Assembly: GCF_003226255.1 (NCBI RefSeq)
Contig: NZ_QJST01000004.1
Span: 124,001 to 188,000 of the forward strand
DNA: 64,000 nt
Source of the DNA: Idiomarina fontislapidosi
GTDB taxonomy: Bacteria > Pseudomonadota > Gammaproteobacteria > Enterobacterales > Alteromonadaceae
Direction of reading: 5' to 3'
Positions 21,726-33,429 of this stretch are shown one piece after another. A model generated the notes under the pieces. It searched no databases. It saw nothing but the letters and a program-made list of their open reading frames with translations, and was not told the DNA's origin. Position 1 is the stretch's first letter. Each line of letters begins with the position of its first letter. Made by a program: the position numbers and the translations under genes.

Positions 21726-22118
21726 TTAACGTTTTGAGAACTGTGGACGCTTACGTGCTTTGTGTAAGCCCACTTTCTTACGTTCAACTTGACGAGCGTC
21801 ACGCGTAACGTAGCCTTCTTTACGCAAGGTAGAGCGTAGGCCTTCGTCATATTGCATCAGTGCACGGGTAATACCGTGACGGATTGCGCCCGCTTGACCT
21901 GTTGTACCACCACCGCTTACGGTGATGTAAAGGTCGAATTTCTCAGTCATTTCGACTGCTTCTAGTGGTTGACGAACAACCATTTGTGCAGTTTTACGAC
22001 CAAAGTAATCTTCCAACGCACGTTGGTTGATTTGGATGTTGCCGCTGCCCGGACGCAAGAATACGCGAGCAGTTGAGTTTTTGCGGCGACCTGTACCGTA
22101 GTATTGATTATCTGCCAT
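21726..22118 (-). CDS. rpsI: 30S ribosomal protein S9
   Basis: A 130-residue S9 with the conserved [20 protein letters not shown] start and the basic C-terminal tail ending in SKR, which reaches the P-site tRNA. It follows rplM by 15 bases in the conserved rplM-rpsI operon. Confidence 0.98.
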   Translation of the reverse strand: MADNQYYGTGRRKNSTARVFLRPGSGNIQINQRALEDYFGRKTAQMVVRQPLEAVEMTEKFDLYITVSGGGTTGQAGAIRHGITRALMQYDEGLRSTLRKEGYVTRDARQVERKKVGLHKARKRPQFSKR

Positions 22119-22133
22119 AGTATGCGTGCTCCG

Positions 22134-22562
22134 TTATAGATCCAGTTGTTTAGGTTGTTGAGCAACGTGGTTGTGCTCAGCACCTGCGTACACTTTCAGT
22201 TTACGGAACATGGCACGGCCTAGAGGTCCACGAGGCAACATACCTTTTACCGCTTTCTGAATTACCATTTCAGGTTTCTTAGCAATCAGTTTTTCAAAGC
22301 TGATTGATTTGATACCACCCGGGAATCCAGTGTGCGAGTAGTACATTTTGTCCTGAGCTTTGTTACCAGTTACAGCAACTTTCTCAGCGTTTACGATGAC
22401 GATGTAGTCACCCGTATCAACGTGAGGAGTATACTCAGGCTTATGCTTACCACGCAGGCGGCGTGCTACTTCAGTAGCCAAACGACCTAACGTTTTACCT
22501 TCTGCGTCAATTACGTACCAGTCGCGTTTTACCGTTTCTGGTTTTGCTACAAATGTTTTCAT
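22134..22562 (-). CDS. rplM: 50S ribosomal protein L13
   Basis: A 142-residue L13 of standard length, starting [20 protein letters not shown] and containing the family stretch [20 protein letters not shown]. In E. coli L13 represses its own operon by acting on the mRNA leader; the long structured leader seen here fits such control. Confidence 0.98.
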   Translation of the reverse strand: MKTFVAKPETVKRDWYVIDAEGKTLGRLATEVARRLRGKHKPEYTPHVDTGDYIVIVNAEKVAVTGNKAQDKMYYSHTGFPGGIKSISFEKLIAKKPEMVIQKAVKGMLPRGPLGRAMFRKLKVYAGAEHNHVAQQPKQLDL

Positions 22563-22723
22563 TTTAAAAAAACCTAATTTTAAATGTTCACGGACAGTAA
22601 TTCCGGGCTTCCCCGCGAATCACAACAATAAAAAAATGATAAGAATCATTAGTTTATTTGCTGCAACCATGGGCTAACGCGTGGTTAACACCATGGACTG
22701 TAACGTGGGCTGCGCGGATTATA
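22563..22723 (-). promoter_or_regulatory. rplM-rpsI promoter and structured leader
   Basis: On the minus strand a perfect -10 TATAAT (22718-22723) is followed by a GC-rich discriminator; the -35 is weak. The predicted leader is about 150 nt. It contains an inverted repeat built from CCATGG and TAAC arms (22667-22696), and then an AATGAT-TCTT-ATCATT hairpin (22635-22650) followed directly by a T run, which looks like a weak attenuator. The function of either structure is inference. The remaining 60 bases to zapE hold nothing I recognise. Confidence 0.55.
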
Positions 22724-22782
22724 GGAAAAATGCGCTCAAAGATCACGCATTTTTTAAAATTTCTTGTAGGTTAATGCCCTCA

Positions 22783-23898
22783 TTAGGCACGGTGTGCCAA
22801 TGCGAGGTACTCTTCACTTTGCATTTCCTGCAAGCGACTCACACAACGCCGAAACTCAAAGCTTAATTGGCCCTCGCTATAAAGCGCATCAATCGGTTGT
22901 TGGGCGGATAAGATTAACTTAACCCGTCGCTCATAAAACTCATCAACTAACGCGATAAAACGGCGTGCAACATCATCGTTATGACGCCCCATTTGCTCAA
23001 CATTTGAGATAATAACCGCGTGATAGAGCTGAGCAATTTCCATATAGTCGGTATGACTACGGGCTGTTTTGCAGATATCAGCAAAATCAAAGAATACGAC
23101 GTCATCGCACTCGCCTCGCGCTTGAATCTTCCGACCTTCAATTTCAACCGCATGAGACTCAAACGCGCAGCCCTTTTCGGGCGCTAAGTTATGAAATGAA
23201 TCAATGAGCAACTGATCGGCTTGATCATCATTAGGTACATGGAACAGCTTTGCCTGAGTCAACGTTCGTAATCGATAGTCGATCCCACTGTCTACATTCA
23301 CGACCTCGCAATGCTGATTAATCAACTTAATCGCAGGAATAAAGCGAGCACGCTGGAGTCCATTTTTATACAAATCATCAGGAATAATATTTGAGGTAGC
23401 TACCAGCACCACCTGCCGCTCAAACAAATACTCGAATAACTTTCCTAAAAGCATCGCATCGGTGATGTCTTGCACGAAAAATTCGTCAAAACAAATGACA
23501 TCGGTTTCGGCGGCAATTCGATCGGCAACAATGATCAAGGGATCCGACTTTTGCTGCAGCTGCTTTAGTTCACTATGCACGCGCTGCATAAAGCGATGAA
23601 AATGCAGTCGCCATTTGTTTTTAATCGGCAAGGTCTCATAAAACGTATCAACCAAATAGGTTTTACCACGACCCACACCACCCCAAAAGTACAACCCTTT
23701 AGGTGGGCTAGGTGGCTTAGTAAACAACCGCTTTAATACTGATCGTTGTTTATTTTCCTGCCACTTGAGCAAGTCATCGTAAAGGCGCTGTAACTGCTTG
23801 ACCGCGTGCTCCTGCGCTTCGTCATAGCTGAAATCCTCGCGTTCTAAATCATTTTTGTAACGCTCAATTGGCGTAAAGCACGGGTTCGACACTACCAC
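22783..23898 (-). CDS. zapE: ZapE, divisome-associated AFG1-like ATPase
   Basis: A 371-residue AAA+-type ATPase (YhcM). The Walker A is GGVGRGKT at residues 73-80, followed by a DEFFV Walker B region. In E. coli ZapE binds FtsZ and is needed for division under stress. The start is a GTG; a second GTG two codons later has a better distance from the GAGGTG SD, so the exact start is uncertain. It is divergent from zapG, another envelope/division gene. Confidence 0.93.
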   Translation of the reverse strand: MVVSNPCFTPIERYKNDLEREDFSYDEAQEHAVKQLQRLYDDLLKWQENKQRSVLKRLFTKPPSPPKGLYFWGGVGRGKTYLVDTFYETLPIKNKWRLHFHRFMQRVHSELKQLQQKSDPLIIVADRIAAETDVICFDEFFVQDITDAMLLGKLFEYLFERQVVLVATSNIIPDDLYKNGLQRARFIPAIKLINQHCEVVNVDSGIDYRLRTLTQAKLFHVPNDDQADQLLIDSFHNLAPEKGCAFESHAVEIEGRKIQARGECDDVVFFDFADICKTARSHTDYMEIAQLYHAVIISNVEQMGRHNDDVARRFIALVDEFYERRVKLILSAQQPIDALYSEGQLSFEFRRCVSRLQEMQSEEYLALAHRA

Positions 23899-23923
23899 TT
23901 CACCTCAGTTACGATTATCCTAT

Positions 23924-23950
23924 AGGGCATCTATTTTATCACGATGCCCT
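23924..23950. promoter_or_regulatory. Inverted repeat between zapE and zapG
   Basis: An 8-base inverted repeat AGGGCATC / GATGCCCT separated by 11 bases, in the middle of the 89-base divergent gap. It could be an operator for both genes or a transcript hairpin; nothing identifies a binding protein. Confidence 0.35.
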
Positions 23951-23987
23951 GAATCAGCAATGAGTAGGGTAAGCCTAGGAGTTTGGC

Positions 23988-24428
23988 ATGGATTGGTTAA
24001 TTGGCATTTTATTAGTCGTAGCAGGCGCTGTGATTGGTTTTTTTGTTGCGCGTTACTGGTTTGGTTCACGTAGCGGTAGCGATCTTGAAGAGCAAGTTGA
24101 GAAAAGCCAAAAACAATTGGCAGATTATCAGCGTGAGGTTGCTGAACATTTTGCCACCGCTAACGCACTCGTCGAGCAGCTTGAGGAAACACAAGATAAG
24201 TTGAAAAACTACCTTGCTCACAGTGCTGACTTACTGCAAAAGAATGATGCGCAAAGCGATTTACCGTTCTTTTCTGAAGATACGATGCGTCAACTGCGCG
24301 TTGCAAGCACGATGAAAAAGGATTACCGATCAACTCACGGTACTGAAGAAGCCGAGCAGGTCCCAAAAGACTACACGGATGAACGTAGCGGTTTGTTTAC
24401 TGAAAGCGAACAAGCAAAACGTGACTAA
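23988..24428 (+). CDS. zapG: ZapG (YhcB, DUF1043) envelope biogenesis protein
   Basis: A 146-residue bitopic protein with one N-terminal transmembrane helix (about 4-22) and a cytosolic coiled coil (about 30-80) containing DYQREVAEHFATANALVEQL, the family signature. YhcB in E. coli links cell division, elongation and LPS synthesis. A good SD (TAGGAG) lies 6 bases before the ATG. It is the first gene before degQ but separated by 97 bases. Confidence 0.92.
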   Translation: MDWLIGILLVVAGAVIGFFVARYWFGSRSGSDLEEQVEKSQKQLADYQREVAEHFATANALVEQLEETQDKLKNYLAHSADLLQKNDAQSDLPFFSEDTMRQLRVASTMKKDYRSTHGTEEAEQVPKDYTDERSGLFTESEQAKRD

Positions 24429-24451
24429 ATATCTTGAAACATTTTTGTTTT

Positions 24452-24479
24452 GAACTCATTTATTAACTTAGCGGTCATA
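24452..24479 (+). promoter_or_regulatory. Possible sigma-E-type promoter of degQ
   Basis: GAACTC (24452-24457), a 17-base gap and TCATA (24475-24479) resemble the extracytoplasmic sigma-E pattern. The spacer is about one base longer than usual and the -35 is imperfect, so this is a weak candidate. Confidence 0.25.
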
Positions 24480-24525
24480 ATCGCTGCACACGGTTGTTAA
24501 GTTACTACTAGGAGTTCGTAACACG

Positions 24526-25887
24526 ATGAAGAAACTAATTGTAGGTATTACACTCGCCGCTTTAACCGTTGGCGGCTTTTCTCAGCCTGTACAAGCAGGC
24601 ATTCCCTTTTTTGGTGCAGACGACGAAAAGCCAACACTCGCGCCCATGCTAGAAGAGGTCACGCCAGCGGTTGTTAATATTGCCGTTAAGGGTAAACGAG
24701 AGGTGCGCCAACGTGTTCCTGACGCGCTACGCTTTTTCTTCGGACCTAATGCGCCAAGTGAGCGAGTGCAAGAACGTCCCTTTAGTGGTCTAGGCTCGGG
24801 TGTCATCATTGATGCAGAGAAAGGCTACGTTGTAACCAATAATCACGTTATTGATGATGCCACCGAAATTGTAGTCACGCTCAAAAATGGACGCGAATAC
24901 GACGCTAAATTAGTGGGCCGTGATGAGCAAAGCGATATTGCGTTGCTACAAATCGAGGACGCCGAGAATCTTACCGATATTGAGATTGGTCGATCCTCTG
25001 ACCTACGTGTAGGCGATTTTGTCGTTGCCATCGGTAACCCGTTTGGACTTGGTCAAACTGTGACATCGGGGATAGTCAGTGCGCTCAGCCGTGCCAACCT
25101 TGGTATTGAAGAGCTCGAAAACTTTATCCAAACCGATGCCGCGATCAACAGTGGTAACAGCGGCGGCGCATTAGTGACCTTAGATGGCAAATTAATCGGT
25201 ATTAACACCGCTATACTCGGCCCAAACGGCGGTAATATTGGTATCGGTTTTGCTATCCCTTCCGATATGATGCGTAATCTGGTGCAGCAATTAATTGAGT
25301 TCGGTGAGGTACGCCGTGGCGTTTTGGGTGTACGGGGTAATGATCTCAACTCTGATATTGCTGATGCCCTCGATATTAGTGTTTCTGAAGGCGCTTTTGT
25401 TGCCGAAGTGGTTCCCGATAGTGCTGCCGACAAGGCAGGCATCCAATCGGGTGATGTCATTGTCGCGGTCAATGATGATGAAATTGCCAGTTTCCAAGAA
25501 CTGGGTGCCTTAGTCAGCACTCTAGGCTCGGGTACCGAAGTTGAACTTGAACTCATTCGAGACGGTGAACGCCAAGAAGTTAACGTAATACTTGACTCTA
25601 AGGATACGGAAACGTCTGCACAATCCATACACCCAGCGCTAGAAGGCGCAACGTTAGAAGCTGACGGTTCACAAGCGGGTATTATTATCACCGATGTCGA
25701 ACCGGGCTCACCTGCAGCACGTATCGGGCTTGAGAAAAACGATATCATCAAGGGCGCTAATCGTCAGCCTATCAATACCCTAGGTGATTTGCGAGAAGCT
25801 ATCGACAACGCGGGTGATGTGGTTGCACTGAGCATCCAGCGCGGTAATAGTGTACGTTACTTGATGCTACGCAACCCTGCCTCTTAG
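24526..25887 (+). CDS. degQ: Periplasmic serine protease DegQ/DegP (Do family)
   Basis: A 453-residue HtrA protease/chaperone with a signal peptide ending near QAG (about residue 25), a trypsin-like domain with an intact triad H107, D137 and S212 (in GNSGG), and two PDZ domains (about 255-345 and 365-450). It degrades misfolded envelope proteins. The short loop region and the pairing with degS favour the name DegQ over DegP. A strong terminator follows. Confidence 0.93.
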   Translation: MKKLIVGITLAALTVGGFSQPVQAGIPFFGADDEKPTLAPMLEEVTPAVVNIAVKGKREVRQRVPDALRFFFGPNAPSERVQERPFSGLGSGVIIDAEKGYVVTNNHVIDDATEIVVTLKNGREYDAKLVGRDEQSDIALLQIEDAENLTDIEIGRSSDLRVGDFVVAIGNPFGLGQTVTSGIVSALSRANLGIEELENFIQTDAAINSGNSGGALVTLDGKLIGINTAILGPNGGNIGIGFAIPSDMMRNLVQQLIEFGEVRRGVLGVRGNDLNSDIADALDISVSEGAFVAEVVPDSAADKAGIQSGDVIVAVNDDEIASFQELGALVSTLGSGTEVELELIRDGERQEVNVILDSKDTETSAQSIHPALEGATLEADGSQAGIIITDVEPGSPAARIGLEKNDIIKGANRQPINTLGDLREAIDNAGDVVALSIQRGNSVRYLMLRNPAS

Positions 25888-25918
25888 TCGCGCGTATTCG
25901 TTTCAAAAACTTACATCA

Positions 25919-25957
25919 AAGTGACTTCAGTGATAAGCTGAAGTCACTTTTTAATTA
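25919..25957 (+). terminator. degQ terminator
   Basis: A perfect 12-bp stem AAGTGACTTCAG / CTGAAGTCACTT with a 7-base loop, followed by TTTTAATTATT. It separates degQ from degS, which therefore needs read-through or its own promoter; the gap after the hairpin is only about 20 bases. Confidence 0.9.
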
Positions 25958-25973
25958 TTGGACCGTCACGTTT

Positions 25974-28566
<2,593 letters not shown>

Positions 28567-28603
28567 ATTATATCCACACAACTTAGCTGAAGAATTAAAG
28601 TCG

Positions 28604-28906
28604 TTAGCTTAACGAAAGTAGATGCTCTACGCCACTCACTGTGACGATTTGCCGCAATTGTTCCGAAGCGCCTTCGCATACCAAGGGCACTGAGCCACGG
28701 TTATGTTTGATGACCTCGAGCAAAACTGCAACGCCCGCTGTGTCAATTAACTTAACGTCAGCAACATTCACTTGCTTGACCGCTTTATCCTTCAGCAGTC
28801 GGTTTAACGAATCCCACTGCGCGGGAATAGCGCTACGCGTTAGCGAACCCGCCAATGACAGCGTGCCATCGTCAGCGAGTTGATAGTTCATTTGAGCCTG
28901 ACTCAT
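28604..28906 (-). CDS. mlaB: MlaB, STAS-domain subunit of the Mla phospholipid transporter
   Basis: A 100-residue cytosolic STAS-domain protein that stabilises the MlaFEDB ABC complex in E. coli. The STAS core VNVADVKLIDTAGVAVLLEV is visible at about residues 45-64, including the conserved D-T-A-G turn. It lies between mlaC and ibaG in the usual order. The ATG follows an AAGGA SD. Confidence 0.92.
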   Translation of the reverse strand: MSQAQMNYQLADDGTLSLAGSLTRSAIPAQWDSLNRLLKDKAVKQVNVADVKLIDTAGVAVLLEVIKHNRGSVPLVCEGASEQLRQIVTVSGVEHLLSLS

Positions 28907-28915
28907 GCGGCATCC

Positions 28916-29572
28916 TTAAGACGGAACGTCGACTTTGTCGTCCAACTTAATCGGTTGGTTTGCCTTGTCTTTAAGTAAAGCAATGGTACCTTCGATACCA
29001 CGCGAACGGATGACCGCTGCGATTTCGCTTTGTTTACTGTTCAACAAGCTCACGCCTTCGACAACCAAGTCGTACGCTTTCCATACACTGGCATTACTGT
29101 CATAACGCACTTTAAAGTCTAAACGAATAGGCGGGCGACCCGCTTCTTTCACGCGCGTTTCAACAACAACCACTTTGTCATCCGGACCGACCTTAGGATG
29201 CTGCAAGAATTCTACTTCGTGCTTTGACTCATCATATTGTGTAAAAGCACGGGCATAGGTGGCAACAATATAATCTGTAAATGCTTTGTAAAATGCCTGA
29301 CGTTGCTGTTCATCGGTATCTTTAAAATAGCGACCTAAGACTTTCTTACTCGCGTAGATGTTGTCTACGTAAGGCATTAACTCATCTTTAACGATGGTTT
29401 TAAGATGGTTTGGATCCTCGCTGATTTTACTGCGATCCTCGCCAATACGCTCAAACGTCTGATCCGCTACCTTTTTCAGCAGGGTGTACGGGTTTTCCTC
29501 TTTAATCATTTCTGCCGAGGCGCTGCTTACGGCAAGAAAAGCGCTCATCACCAGCGTCATTAAAACCTTCAT
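28916..29572 (-). CDS. mlaC: MlaC, periplasmic phospholipid carrier
   Basis: A 218-residue protein with a Sec signal peptide (cleavage near SSASA, residue 20) and the MlaC/Ttg2D fold. It shuttles phospholipids between the outer-membrane MlaA complex and the inner-membrane MlaFEDB transporter. The C-terminal segment KAYDLVVEGVSLLNSKQSE is typical. mlaA itself is not in this window. Confidence 0.95.
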   Translation of the reverse strand: MKVLMTLVMSAFLAVSSASAEMIKEENPYTLLKKVADQTFERIGEDRSKISEDPNHLKTIVKDELMPYVDNIYASKKVLGRYFKDTDEQQRQAFYKAFTDYIVATYARAFTQYDESKHEVEFLQHPKVGPDDKVVVVETRVKEAGRPPIRLDFKVRYDSNASVWKAYDLVVEGVSLLNSKQSEIAAVIRSRGIEGTIALLKDKANQPIKLDDKVDVPS

Positions 29573-29590
29573 AATACGTCTCCCACTCCG

Positions 29591-30058
29591 TTAATTTTCG
29601 CCTTGGCTAAACAAAAACTGTCCGATCAGCTGCTCCAACACGAGTGCTGATTTAGTATCCGAAATCGTGTCGCCGTCTTCTAAGGTGCCCACCGTGTCAT
29701 CAATGAACCCTGGCTGGAGGCCCAGATATTGTTCACCCAACAAGCCAGCCGTCAGCACCGATAAGCTCGTCGTTTCTGAGAACTTGTCGTAATCTTTGCT
29801 AATTTCCATTTCGACCAATGGCTCGTAATATTCGCCTGCTAGCGAAATATTCGTCACACGCCCAACAACGACGCCACCGACTTTGACCGGTGAGCGCACT
29901 TTTAGACTGCCAATATTGTCGAACTTGGCATACAGCGTGTATGTTTCACCTGCGGTTACAGTGCTGCCACTCGCTGCGCGCAGCGCAATAAAGAGCAGTG
30001 CCAAAACCCCTACAACAACAAACAAGCCAACAAAAATATGTGATTTCCGTGATTCCAT
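29591..30058 (-). CDS. mlaD: MlaD, MCE-domain subunit
   Basis: A 155-residue protein with one N-terminal transmembrane helix (about 9-27) and an MCE domain (about 38-118) containing VGGVVVGRVTNISL and LLGEQYLGLQPG. MlaD forms a hexameric ring that binds lipids above MlaE. It precedes mlaC by 18 bases and follows mlaE closely. Confidence 0.95.
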   Translation of the reverse strand: MESRKSHIFVGLFVVVGVLALLFIALRAASGSTVTAGETYTLYAKFDNIGSLKVRSPVKVGGVVVGRVTNISLAGEYYEPLVEMEISKDYDKFSETTSLSVLTAGLLGEQYLGLQPGFIDDTVGTLEDGDTISDTKSALVLEQLIGQFLFSQGEN

Positions 30059-30063
30059 GGTTT

Positions 30064-30840
30064 TTACCCGCCAAACATCAATGCTGTAAGAATAAAATCG
30101 AGTCCTAAGATAGCGAGCGACGCAGTGACCACAGTTGATGTAGTCGCTTTGCTGATACCCGCTGAAGTCGGTTCACACCGATAACCTTTGTAGAGCGCAA
30201 TCCACGTCACCACAAAAGCAAATACGAGTGATTTGATGATCCCGTTCATTAAATCGTCACGCCAGTCTACGGCTGACTGCATCACCGACCAGAATGCGCC
30301 TTCATCAACGCCCAGCCAGCCCGAACCGACAAGATAGCCGCCGTAAATACCAACGGCGGAAAAAATCAATGCCAACAACGGCATACTTACGAAACCGGCC
30401 CAGAAACGCGGTGCAATAACACGACGCAGTGGATCAACCGCCATCATCTCTAGACTCGAAAGTTGCTCAGTCGCCTTCATCAAACCGATCTCTGCTGTCA
30501 ACGCCGATCCAGCGCGACCCGCAAACAACAATGCAGTCACTACCGGGCCTAACTCGCGGAGTAAAGACAGCGCAACCATCGGCCCAAGACTTTGCTCAGC
30601 ACCATAATCCACTAAGATGGTGTAGCCCTGTAAACCGAGCACCATGCCGATAAATAGCCCGCTAACTACGATAATAATCAGCGATAGCACGCCAACAACA
30701 TACATTTGTTGGATAAATAACGGCCAGGATTTACGCGGCGTTGGTTTACCTATAATGGCTCCCAGCAACATGGCGAGCGCACGCCCAATACCTGCGACAG
30801 AGTCGGTGACCGTTGCGCCTAGGCGCGCCAAACTATCCAT
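30064..30840 (-). CDS. mlaE: MlaE, ABC-transporter permease
   Basis: A 258-residue membrane permease of the MlaE family, with about five to six hydrophobic segments and the conserved cytosolic helix region [20 protein letters not shown]. It overlaps mlaF by 8 bases, indicating coupled translation of the two core subunits. Confidence 0.95.
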   Translation of the reverse strand: MDSLARLGATVTDSVAGIGRALAMLLGAIIGKPTPRKSWPLFIQQMYVVGVLSLIIIVVSGLFIGMVLGLQGYTILVDYGAEQSLGPMVALSLLRELGPVVTALLFAGRAGSALTAEIGLMKATEQLSSLEMMAVDPLRRVIAPRFWAGFVSMPLLALIFSAVGIYGGYLVGSGWLGVDEGAFWSVMQSAVDWRDDLMNGIIKSLVFAFVVTWIALYKGYRCEPTSAGISKATTSTVVTASLAILGLDFILTALMFGG

Positions 30841-31636
30841 GCGCTTCTCCCATCAAATCCGTAGCGAAGTCATCCTCGGTGTAATGGAACTTAACCGGAC
30901 CATCCGCTTCACCTTGCAAAAACTGCCTGACAATCGCCTTATCATTCTCTTGAAGCTCAGCGGGTGTCCCTTCTGCGACAACCTTTTTATCAGCAATGAT
31001 ATAAGCATAATCAGCAATCGAGAGGACTTCGTCGACATCATGAGATACCACAATGGAGGTGAGTCCGAGTGATTCGTTAAGCGAACGAATCAATTTTACA
31101 ATGACACCCATTGAGATCGGATCCTGTCCAGCAAATGGTTCGTCATACATAATCAAATCAGGATCGAGCGCAATTGCGCGAGCGAGCGCTGCTCGTCTCG
31201 CCATGCCACCCGATAGTTCGGCAGGCATCAAATCCCGAGCACCACGCAAACCGACCGCTTCGAGCTTCATTAGTACAATACTTCGGATAACGTCTTCCGT
31301 CAGATCGGTGTGCTCGCGCAGCGGAAACGCGACGTTGTCAAACACGCTCATATCGGTAAATAGCGCACCGCTTTGAAACAACATGCTCATGCGTTTTCGC
31401 AGCTCATACAGCGCCTTACGCGAAATCGTTGTCACTTCGGCGTCGGCGACCTTAATCGAGCCTGACTCGGGCCTTAGCTGGCCACCAATTAAACGCAATA
31501 ACGTTGTCTTACCGATACCGCTTGGTCCCATGACAGCAACGATTTTACCTTTAGGCACCGTTAACGACAGGCCGTCATAAATGGTGCGTTGGCCATGCGA
31601 AAAATGCACATCTTTTAAAGCAACAAAGTTATCCAC
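30833..31636 (-). CDS. mlaF: MlaF, ABC-transporter ATPase
   Basis: A 267-residue ABC ATPase with Walker [10 protein letters not shown] (residues 37-45), the signature LSGGMARR and Walker B LIMYDEPF. It powers phospholipid transport by MlaFEDB. The start is a GTG at 31636 preceded by AGGGA. A TetR gene lies 90 bases upstream in the same orientation; a possible promoter in that gap has -35 TTGCAA and -10 TTTAGA with a 17-base spacer. Confidence 0.94.
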   Translation of the reverse strand: MDNFVALKDVHFSHGQRTIYDGLSLTVPKGKIVAVMGPSGIGKTTLLRLIGGQLRPESGSIKVADAEVTTISRKALYELRKRMSMLFQSGALFTDMSVFDNVAFPLREHTDLTEDVIRSIVLMKLEAVGLRGARDLMPAELSGGMARRAALARAIALDPDLIMYDEPFAGQDPISMGVIVKLIRSLNESLGLTSIVVSHDVDEVLSIADYAYIIADKKVVAEGTPAELQENDKAIVRQFLQGEADGPVKFHYTEDDFATDLMGEAHG

Positions 31637-31726
31637 TTATCTGTCCCTAACGCGCTATTTGTTTCAGAATACCCATTCTATGGGGCGTTGGTCTAAAACG
31701 TAACTGTAAAAATGTTGCAAAACATA

Positions 31727-32287
31727 TCAGCTTTGATCATCAATCATCGTTAGCAATTTATCTGCAAACGCTTTCCGGTCACCCTGACAATGCTCGCATA
31801 ATTGCAGTTGCTCAAATAACCGAGCGCCGTGTACAGCAAAAAACAATACTTTGGCTAACATTGGATCTTGGCTGAATTGCTCAAGTGATTGAAACGTTTG
31901 TTGCACGTGCGCTGTCATTGGTGCGAGCAGTTCTGGATTATTCGCCGCCGCAGCCAACAACCCGGAGCTTAATTGAGCGCACTCTGCATCACTGTTGAGC
32001 GATGCCAGCAAAATACTCTTTAGCTCCTGGTTAGGATCACCCTCAAACTGCGCCATAAACGCGTCTTTTAAATCGCTATTACGTGCCACCATGCGCTCAA
32101 GCATGGCTTCGAGCAGTTTATCTTTGCTCGCAAAGTGGTATAAAAGCCCACCTTTACTGATACCAGTTGCTTGACCCAATGCATCGAAAGTAAGACGCGC
32201 AGCCCCTTCCGACGCCACCAATTGCTCAGCCGCATCTAAGATGGCATCTCGGTTACTCGGTCGACCCGCACATTTTTTCGCGCACAT
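31727..32287 (-). CDS. TetR-family transcriptional regulator heading the mla operon
   Basis: A 186-residue TetR regulator: an N-terminal helix-turn-helix domain (about residues 10-58, with GISKGGLLYHFASKDKLLEAM) and a variable ligand-binding domain that gives no hint of its effector. It lies directly upstream of mlaF in the same direction and divergent from kdsD. A near-perfect palindrome sits 35 bases upstream of its start. I infer autoregulation and possibly control of mla. This position differs from E. coli, where mla follows yrbG-kdsD without a regulator. Confidence 0.85.
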   Translation of the reverse strand: MCAKKCAGRPSNRDAILDAAEQLVASEGAARLTFDALGQATGISKGGLLYHFASKDKLLEAMLERMVARNSDLKDAFMAQFEGDPNQELKSILLASLNSDAECAQLSSGLLAAAANNPELLAPMTAHVQQTFQSLEQFSQDPMLAKVLFFAVHGARLFEQLQLCEHCQGDRKAFADKLLTMIDDQS

Positions 32288-32321
32288 AACAACTCACTTA
32301 ACCACTGTTAATGGGTTTAAT

Positions 32322-32336
32322 ACTAAACCGTCTAGT
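32322..32336. promoter_or_regulatory. Probable TetR-type operator
   Basis: ACTAAACCGTCTAGT is a 15-base palindrome with one mismatched pair (third from the centre), of the kind bound by TetR-family dimers. It lies in the 164-base divergent region between the tetR start and kdsD, where it could block either promoter. Confidence 0.5.
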
Positions 32337-32451
32337 TGGTATAGTAATTCAAATTTGTGACATTCGCAATCCTGCAAACATAAATACGGTAGGCAGCCAC
32401 CGTCATATTGACGTATCATTAGGCGCAAGTTTTCAGTTTTTTAGGTGAGTC

Positions 32452-33429
32452 ATGAAGCAAGTCACCCACGACTTTTGTACGCTCGCGCGCAACGTAATTG
32501 ATATCGAGCGCGATGCCATCGAGGGCTTAAAAGCCTTTCTAGACGACAACTTTAACCGTGCTTGTCAGGCAATGTTTGACTGTAAAGGACGCATTATCGT
32601 GACGGGCATGGGAAAATCGGGGCATATTGGTGGCAAGATTGCAGCAACGTTAGCGTCAACTGGCTCACCTGCGTTTTTTGTACATCCTGGCGAAGCGAGT
32701 CATGGCGACCTAGGAATGGTGACCGACAGCGATATTGTCATCGCTATCTCGAACAGCGGCGAAACCGGTGAAATCCTCAATATCGTACCCGTAATGAAGC
32801 GACTCGGCGTGACCATCATCGCGATGACAGGTAATCCCGACTCAACGCTCGCAACACTCGCCGACGTCCATGTCTGTATTCGTGTTGAACAAGAAGCTTG
32901 CCCGCTCGGGTTGGCGCCAACAGCTTCGACCACTGCAAGCTTGGTCATGGGCGATGCCTTAGCTGTTGCGTTATTAAACGCACGCGGCTTTACCGCTGAT
33001 GACTTTGCCTTATCGCACCCCGGCGGCTCGCTAGGTAAAAGGTTGCTGCTCAGACTTAGTGATGTCATGCACACAGGCGACCGAGTACCAAAGGTCGAAC
33101 AACATGCGTTGATTCGTGATGCTTTACTCGAGATTTCGCGCAAAGGTCTAGGCATGACTTCTATCGTCGATGAACAAGGGCGCCTGGCAGGTATTTTTAC
33201 CGACGGTGATTTACGCCGTATTCTTGATAGTCGAGTGGATGTGCATGAGAGTAAAATCTCAGACTTTATGACGCGCACCTGTGTAACCGCTCACGAGGAC
33301 ATGTTGGCAGCTCAGGCACTTAAGCTTATGCAAGATCGTAAAATCAATGGCTTGATTATCGTTGACCATGACGGTAAACCTCATGGTGCGATGAACATGC
33401 ATGACCTGTTACAAGCAGGAGTTGTGTAA
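32452..33429 (+). CDS. kdsD: D-arabinose 5-phosphate isomerase
   Basis: A 325-residue enzyme converting ribulose-5-phosphate to arabinose-5-phosphate for Kdo synthesis. An N-terminal SIS domain (about 40-180, with GMGKSGHIGGKIAATLASTG) is followed by two CBS domains (about 205-325). Position at the head of kdsC-lptCAB supports KdsD rather than the paralogue GutQ. A possible promoter upstream has TTGTGA and CATAAA with an 18-base spacer. It overlaps kdsC as TAATG. Confidence 0.95.
   Translation: MKQVTHDFCTLARNVIDIERDAIEGLKAFLDDNFNRACQAMFDCKGRIIVTGMGKSGHIGGKIAATLASTGSPAFFVHPGEASHGDLGMVTDSDIVIAISNSGETGEILNIVPVMKRLGVTIIAMTGNPDSTLATLADVHVCIRVEQEACPLGLAPTASTTASLVMGDALAVALLNARGFTADDFALSHPGGSLGKRLLLRLSDVMHTGDRVPKVEQHALIRDALLEISRKGLGMTSIVDEQGRLAGIFTDGDLRRILDSRVDVHESKISDFMTRTCVTAHEDMLAAQALKLMQDRKINGLIIVDHDGKPHGAMNMHDLLQAGVV

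Noticed and set aside
22635-22650. AATGATAAGAATCATT resembles a Fur box
   Set aside because: The half-sites are AT-rich and palindromic, but spacing and core differ from the 19-bp Fur consensus, and it lies well downstream of the rplM -10 in a ribosomal-protein leader. It is better explained as a transcript hairpin.
25053-25751. A 232-codon open frame antisense to degQ
   Set aside because: It is serine/threonine/proline-rich low-complexity translation typical of the antisense of a well-coded gene, with no recognisable domain or SD.
31629-31637. TTATCCACT, one mismatch from a DnaA box, at the mlaF start
   Set aside because: It overlaps the GTG start and first codons of mlaF and is imperfect; single near-matches are expected by chance.
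32700-33278. A 192-codon open frame antisense to kdsD
   Set aside because: kdsD is unmistakable on the other strand, and the antisense frame has no domain features.
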